A DNA stretch of 64,000 nucleotides, taken from NCBI RefSeq assembly GCF_051020955.1, contig NW_027476188.1:62001-126000 (forward strand), given 5' to 3'. Position 1 is the stretch's first letter, and each line of letters begins with the position of its first letter. The notes beneath the pieces were generated by a model. It made no database searches, had not been told where the DNA came from, and saw only the letters and a program-made list of their open reading frames with translations. This DNA is from Megalopta genalis (Eukaryota; Arthropoda; Insecta; Hymenoptera; Halictidae). The translations under genes were made by a program, and so were the position numbers. This document shows positions 60,757 to 64,000 of this stretch, piece after piece.

Positions 60757-61905
60757 TCAAGGAGCACCAATTTTAACATAATAATCCGCTCGCATCAAAT
60801 TCAGATCGCTTCCAGAATCTATTAACGCTGTCAACTTACAATTTTCGACTTGCACCTCTTTAACTCGCTTCTTTCTCGACGCTTCAGACACACTACTCAC
60901 AACCCTTGCTGGCCCATTCGCACCGTTACAGCTTGACGCAACATGCCCATAGCCTTGACACTTAAAACACTTGGGTCCTCTTTCTTTCGTCGGGCAGTTT
61001 GCAGCCGTATGGTATCGGTTTCCACACAAAAAATATCGCCTTAATTCTTGCCGTGCCACTTGCTGTGATTCACCTTGTGACGAGGTTCCATGGACGGTCG
61101 TCTTCTTCTTCTCCTCAGGTCGCCTGTTTTTCGTTCTTGATTTTTCCTTCATGTCTTCGTAAATTTTGAATGTTTCTTTCAACTCACGTATATTTCTAGC
61201 ACCGTACAATATCGGTTTGTTTGTCTCGAAATCCTGAACTCCGTCAATAATATACTTAATAACTGTTGAGACTTCCACGTCTGCTTGCTTCGCAATCTCC
61301 AACATTTGATAAATGTATTCTTGATACGACTCGTTCGATCTTTTAATTTTACGTGACAACTCTTTATGTATCTTGTACGTATCTGCAGTTTTACCAAATT
61401 CGGACTCCAATGCTCGCTTCATCTCGACCCATTTGCGACAACATTTTTCACAGTCGACGGACAATCTCGCCGTTGCACGCAATAACCGCTTCGCATAAAT
61501 AACTTTTTGTACTTCACTCCATTCACATAGCTCCGCCATGTCTTCAAACTCTTCGAGCCAACAACGAATGTTTGCTTTATCGTCTCCGCTAAATGTACGC
61601 ATGGACTCCTCAACATCCCTGAATGTTAACGCCTGCATCCGACGCACGCATCGTCTCACATCGCTTCCTTCTTCTTCATCTTCACTGCCATCAATATCAT
61701 CTTCTTCTTCGGCATGTTCGATTTGCAACATTATGGCTGCTTTAAGCCGATCTTGTAGTTGCTTTTTATTTCCCGACGTCCTCAGCTTGCGGCTCTTCAA
61801 TTCTTCCTTTAAACCGGTTAACTTCATTGTTAGAATTTCCTCTAATTTGTCAGCAGATAGGCTTGCTTGTGATACTTCGACAACGGTATCGTTTCCTTCA
61901 GACAT
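60757..61905 (-). pseudogene. gag: gag-protease of gypsy copy 2 (best preserved Gag)
   Basis: A 382-codon frame from ATG 61905 to a stop at 60757. In order it holds: the SAP-like segment (residues about 24-55: LTMKLTGLKEELKSRKLRTS), an acidic stretch, the retrotransposon-gag core, a first knuckle whose first Cys is Tyr (YFLCGNRYHTAANC), a complete second knuckle (CFKCQGYGHVASSC), and the protease active site ALIDSGSDLNLM. Gag and protease are therefore in one frame with no shift site, and comparison with copy 1 shows RT continued in it. A non-ATG upstream extension to 61932 is open but ATG 61905 matches ATG 4038. The stop after KIGAP comes from AGA to TGA. Confidence 0.92.
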
Positions 61906-62006
61906 CTTGAAAGGTTTTTCAATGCACAACACAACAACTAAAGTTCAACTCTCAACTCCTACAGTCACAATATCATTGTTATCATTCAACGCTACCTTTT
62001 CCTCAA

Positions 62007-62024
62007 ATCCCGGCTGAGCCCTCA
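62007..62024 (-). promoter_or_regulatory. Primer binding site of gypsy copy 2
   Basis: On the minus strand TGAGGGCTCAGCCGGGAT, 6 bases from the LTR edge, the counterpart of 3919-3936. It keeps the GGGAT end that copy 1 has lost. Confidence 0.78.
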
Positions 62025-62030
62025 AAATTA

Positions 62031-62426
62031 TGTAGAAATTGTCTAATATTTAAACAGTATAGAATCTGTATCGATTAGGAAAGGACAAAACGTGGTGAAG
62101 ACAGAAAATATCGCGTACCGTACCTTCAACTAGGATTACAACTACTTCACTTAATTTTACAACTTGCAACACTCCTCACTCGACGACTCTCGTACACTCT
62201 CTGTCCACTCCAAACACGCTCCTCCGACACAATGCCTGCCTTTTCTAAAAACGTGCCAATCGCATCCGCCGGCACTCCGTCGCCAAGGGATTTTTTTCAT
62301 CTGACCCGGCCTTCGCCAAAGTTTCTCTTCTATTGCCTACCATAATTACAAAGACTTAAAACTACGGTCCCCTAAGCCTAACACTCCTCCTCGTCCTAAA
62401 CGTACCCACTAAATTACGATACTACA
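62031..62426 (-). repeat. 5' LTR of gypsy copy 2
   Basis: 396 bp, TGTAGAAATT ... CGATACTACA on the plus strand, the inverse of the copy 1 LTRs. The matching 3' LTR is missing. Confidence 0.95.
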
Positions 62427-62485
62427 ATAGTATAGAATTGTATAAAATAGTACAGAATTCGTTAAAAATCATTAAAATATCTTAC
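62427..62485. other. Short AT-rich spacer
   Basis: About 60 bp between the gypsy LTR and the LINE target duplication; nothing recognised. Confidence 0.6.
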
Positions 62486-62502
62486 AGTATATATCATCAT
62501 TT

Positions 62503-63173
62503 ACCCGCCGGAGCGGGAGGCGGTCGAGTGCTTCGAGCTCCAGGCCCGGGGATTAGCGCTCGCCAGATGGCATGCGGAGCTTTGCTCCCATGCCGGCGAG
62601 CGCGTCCCTGGGGCTCTCCTGCCACACTTCACCTCGTTGCGGGAGAGGCGGTTTGGCAGGCTCTCCTACCGTGCAACGCAGGTGTTCACCGGGCATGGCT
62701 GCTTCGGTGTTTACCTGTGTCGCATCGGTCGGGAAGCGACGAAGGGGTGCCACCACTGTGGCGCGGAGGAGGACTCGGCGCAGCATACACTGGAGGTATG
62801 CCCCGCCTTTTCAGTGCTGCGCCGAGTCCTAAGAAGGGAAGTTGGTCGCGACCTCGCTCTCTCCAGCTTAGTTGGGGCCATGCTGGAGAGCCCGACAAAA
62901 TGGGCGGCAGCCATAGCCTTCTGCGAACAGGTAATGTTGCAGAAGGAGGCTGCCGAGCGGGGTCGCCGAGCAGCTGAGAATAGGCGGGCGGCGGGTGTAC
63001 CAGATCTCTGGTTCAATTGCCCGCCGCCCGCCAACCGAGGATGTCCTTTTAGAAGTGGGGGCGACGAAAAGTCGTCGCCCCCGACGGCCGCCGGTGCGGC
63101 CGTCATGACGAGGCGGTGTGGAGTGCGGTCCCCCGCTCCGCCGAATCAAGATGATTCATGGGGGGAGGATTAA
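62503..63173 (+). pseudogene. R1-type LINE ORF2 C-terminal fragment, copy 2
   Basis: The frame is open from the insertion boundary to TAA 63171-63173, about 223 codons, without internal stops. It reads VECFELQARGLALARWHAEL, GALLPHFTSLRERRFGRL, RATQVFTGHGCFGVYLCRIG, then HHCGAEEDSAQHTLEVC, the Cys/His motif downstream of RT in R1-clade ORF2, then LRREVGRDLALSSLVGAMLE. There is no start codon of its own: it is the tail of a longer protein cut by 5' truncation, so endonuclease and RT are absent. The last 60 residues are Pro/Gly-rich and overlap strong inverted repeats. Confidence 0.9.
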
Positions 63174-63390
63174 TCTCCCCCCGGGATGCGGCCAGCCACC
63201 GCTCCATCCTGGTGGCCGGCCAGGCGAGGGGGAGCCGCGGTCGTGTTCTTGAGAGTTCCCGTGGCTCCCCCGCTAATCGCCAGCGCCCTAGGCCTCCGTG
63301 GGGGTTTTAGCGGGTCGAACCCCGCACTACCCCCGCCCCGCCCTTCGGGCGGGACGGGGGTGTCTGACCAGCAGATTTCCCCCACGATAA
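63174..63390 (+). other. LINE 3' UTR with serial hairpins
   Basis: The stem at 63330-63360 pairs 13 of 14 bases around a TTC loop (CCCCCGCCCCGCCC / GGGCGGGACGGGGG). GGGGGAGCC/GGCTCCCCC and GGCCAGCCACC/GGTGGCCGGCC pairs lie upstream. In LINEs a folded 3' UTR is often what the RT recognises; that role here is inference. Confidence 0.75.
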
Positions 63391-63406
63391 ATAAAAAAAA
63401 AAAAAA
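63391..63406 (+). other. LINE poly(A) tail
   Basis: GATAAATAAAAAA... immediately before the downstream target duplication. Confidence 0.9.
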
Positions 63407-63423
63407 AGTATATATCATCATTT

Positions 63424-63565
63424 TCTTCATTTATTTTGACAATTATTCAAAACTATTTTCTACATTTATTTTGTAAATTGTGCAAAATTATTTTCTCCAT
63501 TTTTTTCGACAATTGTAGAAAACTATTTTCGTCATTTATTTTAGAAATTATGTACAGAAATGTTC
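63424..63565. repeat. 35-bp minisatellite, four units
   Basis: Units start near 63426, 63461, 63496 and 63531 with the form TTCATTTATTTTGACAATT-NNNCAAAACTATTTTC. Exact period 35. Confidence 0.9.
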
Positions 63566-64000
63566 CCCATCTATTTGGGAACTTATTTACAGGTATATTC
63601 GAAAACAAGTTTCGAATGCTTTAAAAACTTAATTGCCTGATGAAAATTTGTTTTATGAAATTTTATACTTGATTGAAACCGGAGAAAGATTGGACACGTT
63701 TGTTTCATTGGAAGATTGATAGCGTCGACAGCACGGGAAAAGCGCAAGCATCAAGCTGTAACGGTTGCATAATTACCGTTACGTCGAATAATTATTTTAA
63801 TGAGCTGAAGTGTAGCAAATTAGTTTCAAACACGTTTCGAGCGCACCGGCGCCTCTGTTACTACCCTCCTCCGTCCGTGTGTCCGCAATAACGAAATTTT
63901 CTCGAGGCTTTTAAATGCTGTGTACTTGCTGCAGAATAAAAGCCTAATTAATTACCATCCACTGGAATGCCGCGTGCTCTCTGTGATTTAATTCGAGTCT
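63566..64000. other. Gene-free end of window
   Basis: A 72-codon ORF (63673-63891) and AT-rich sequence; nothing recognised. Confidence 0.5.

Larger units (their letters stand above)
59914..62426 (-). mobile_element. Ty3/gypsy retrotransposon, copy 2, truncated
   Basis: Same family as 3513-7725, inverted. It keeps the 5' LTR, primer site, Gag with both knuckle regions, protease and RT up to the YM of YMDD. There it joins satellite array 3 at a shared CATG (59914-59917). The rest of RT, RNase H, integrase and the 3' LTR are absent. Lesions are a TGA after KIGAP (60757-60759), a 1-base deletion in protease-RT text, an in-frame TAA near 60540 and a 17-base deletion near 60353. The 1- and 17-base deletions together restore the original frame. 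Confidence 0.95.
62503..63406 (+). mobile_element. 5'-truncated R1-clade LINE with 17-bp target duplication
   Basis: AGTATATATCATCATTT occurs just before (62486-62502) and just after (63407-63423) the insert, which ends in about 16 A residues. This is the signature of target-primed reverse transcription with 5' truncation. The insert holds the ORF2 C-terminus and a hairpin-rich 3' UTR. Unlike canonical R1 it is not in 28S rDNA. Confidence 0.95.

Overview
The window is eukaryotic, AT-rich DNA that looks like an intergenic or intronic stretch of an insect genome. A hymenopteran (bee, ant or wasp) is the best guess. This rests on R1-clade LINE remains, a mariner D34D relic, TTAA- and TA-flanked MITEs, many microsatellites, and CpG that does not look depleted by eye. 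The species is an inference. I find no host gene that I can call intact. Almost everything recognisable is a transposable element, a relic of one, a satellite array, or a pseudogene.

Layout. 1-3508: no recognised gene. 3513-7725: a complete but dead Ty3/gypsy LTR retrotransposon (two LTRs, 4-bp target duplication, tRNA-Pro-type primer site, Gag with an N-terminal SAP-like segment, protease, RT and RNase H; integrase core deleted). 8574-18740: non-coding, with MITEs, a perfect 32-bp-arm inverted repeat and a 144-bp tandem duplication. 18744-22064: a composite of an R1-like LINE ORF1 with no ORF2, then a block of three ~285-bp structured repeats, each bounded by the same 14-bp word, lying against the end of a foldback MITE. 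24356-24895: a mariner relic. 26038-28671: two related F-box pseudogenes on the minus strand. 28883-33735: TTAA MITEs, an AT palindrome and a minisatellite built on a 14-bp palindrome. 34537-35375: a decayed R1-type ORF2 C-terminus. 38690-39080: a 55-bp minisatellite. 43257-44618: a 142-bp MITE and an ~840-bp three-armed foldback. 48399-48615: a 217-bp solo-LTR-like element, repeated at 59519-59733.

54299-59917 holds three contiguous minisatellites with basic units near 20, 10 and 30 bp. The first two each reverse orientation once, so the middle array is a giant imperfect palindrome. Array 3 ends at a 4-nt microhomology with a second, minus-strand gypsy copy (59914-62426), cut at the RT YMDD motif but keeping the 5' LTR, primer site and a longer gag-pro. 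A 5'-truncated R1-clade LINE with a 17-bp target duplication and a hairpin-rich 3' end (62503-63406) follows, then a 35-bp minisatellite.

The two gypsy copies explain each other. Comparing their indels shows the ancestor had gag, protease and RT in one frame, and that each copy has been disabled by different lesions. The most unusual items are the inverted, nested satellite block, the LINE ORF1-only composite with cloverleaf-like repeat units, the SAP-like Gag N-terminus, and the F-box pseudogene pair.
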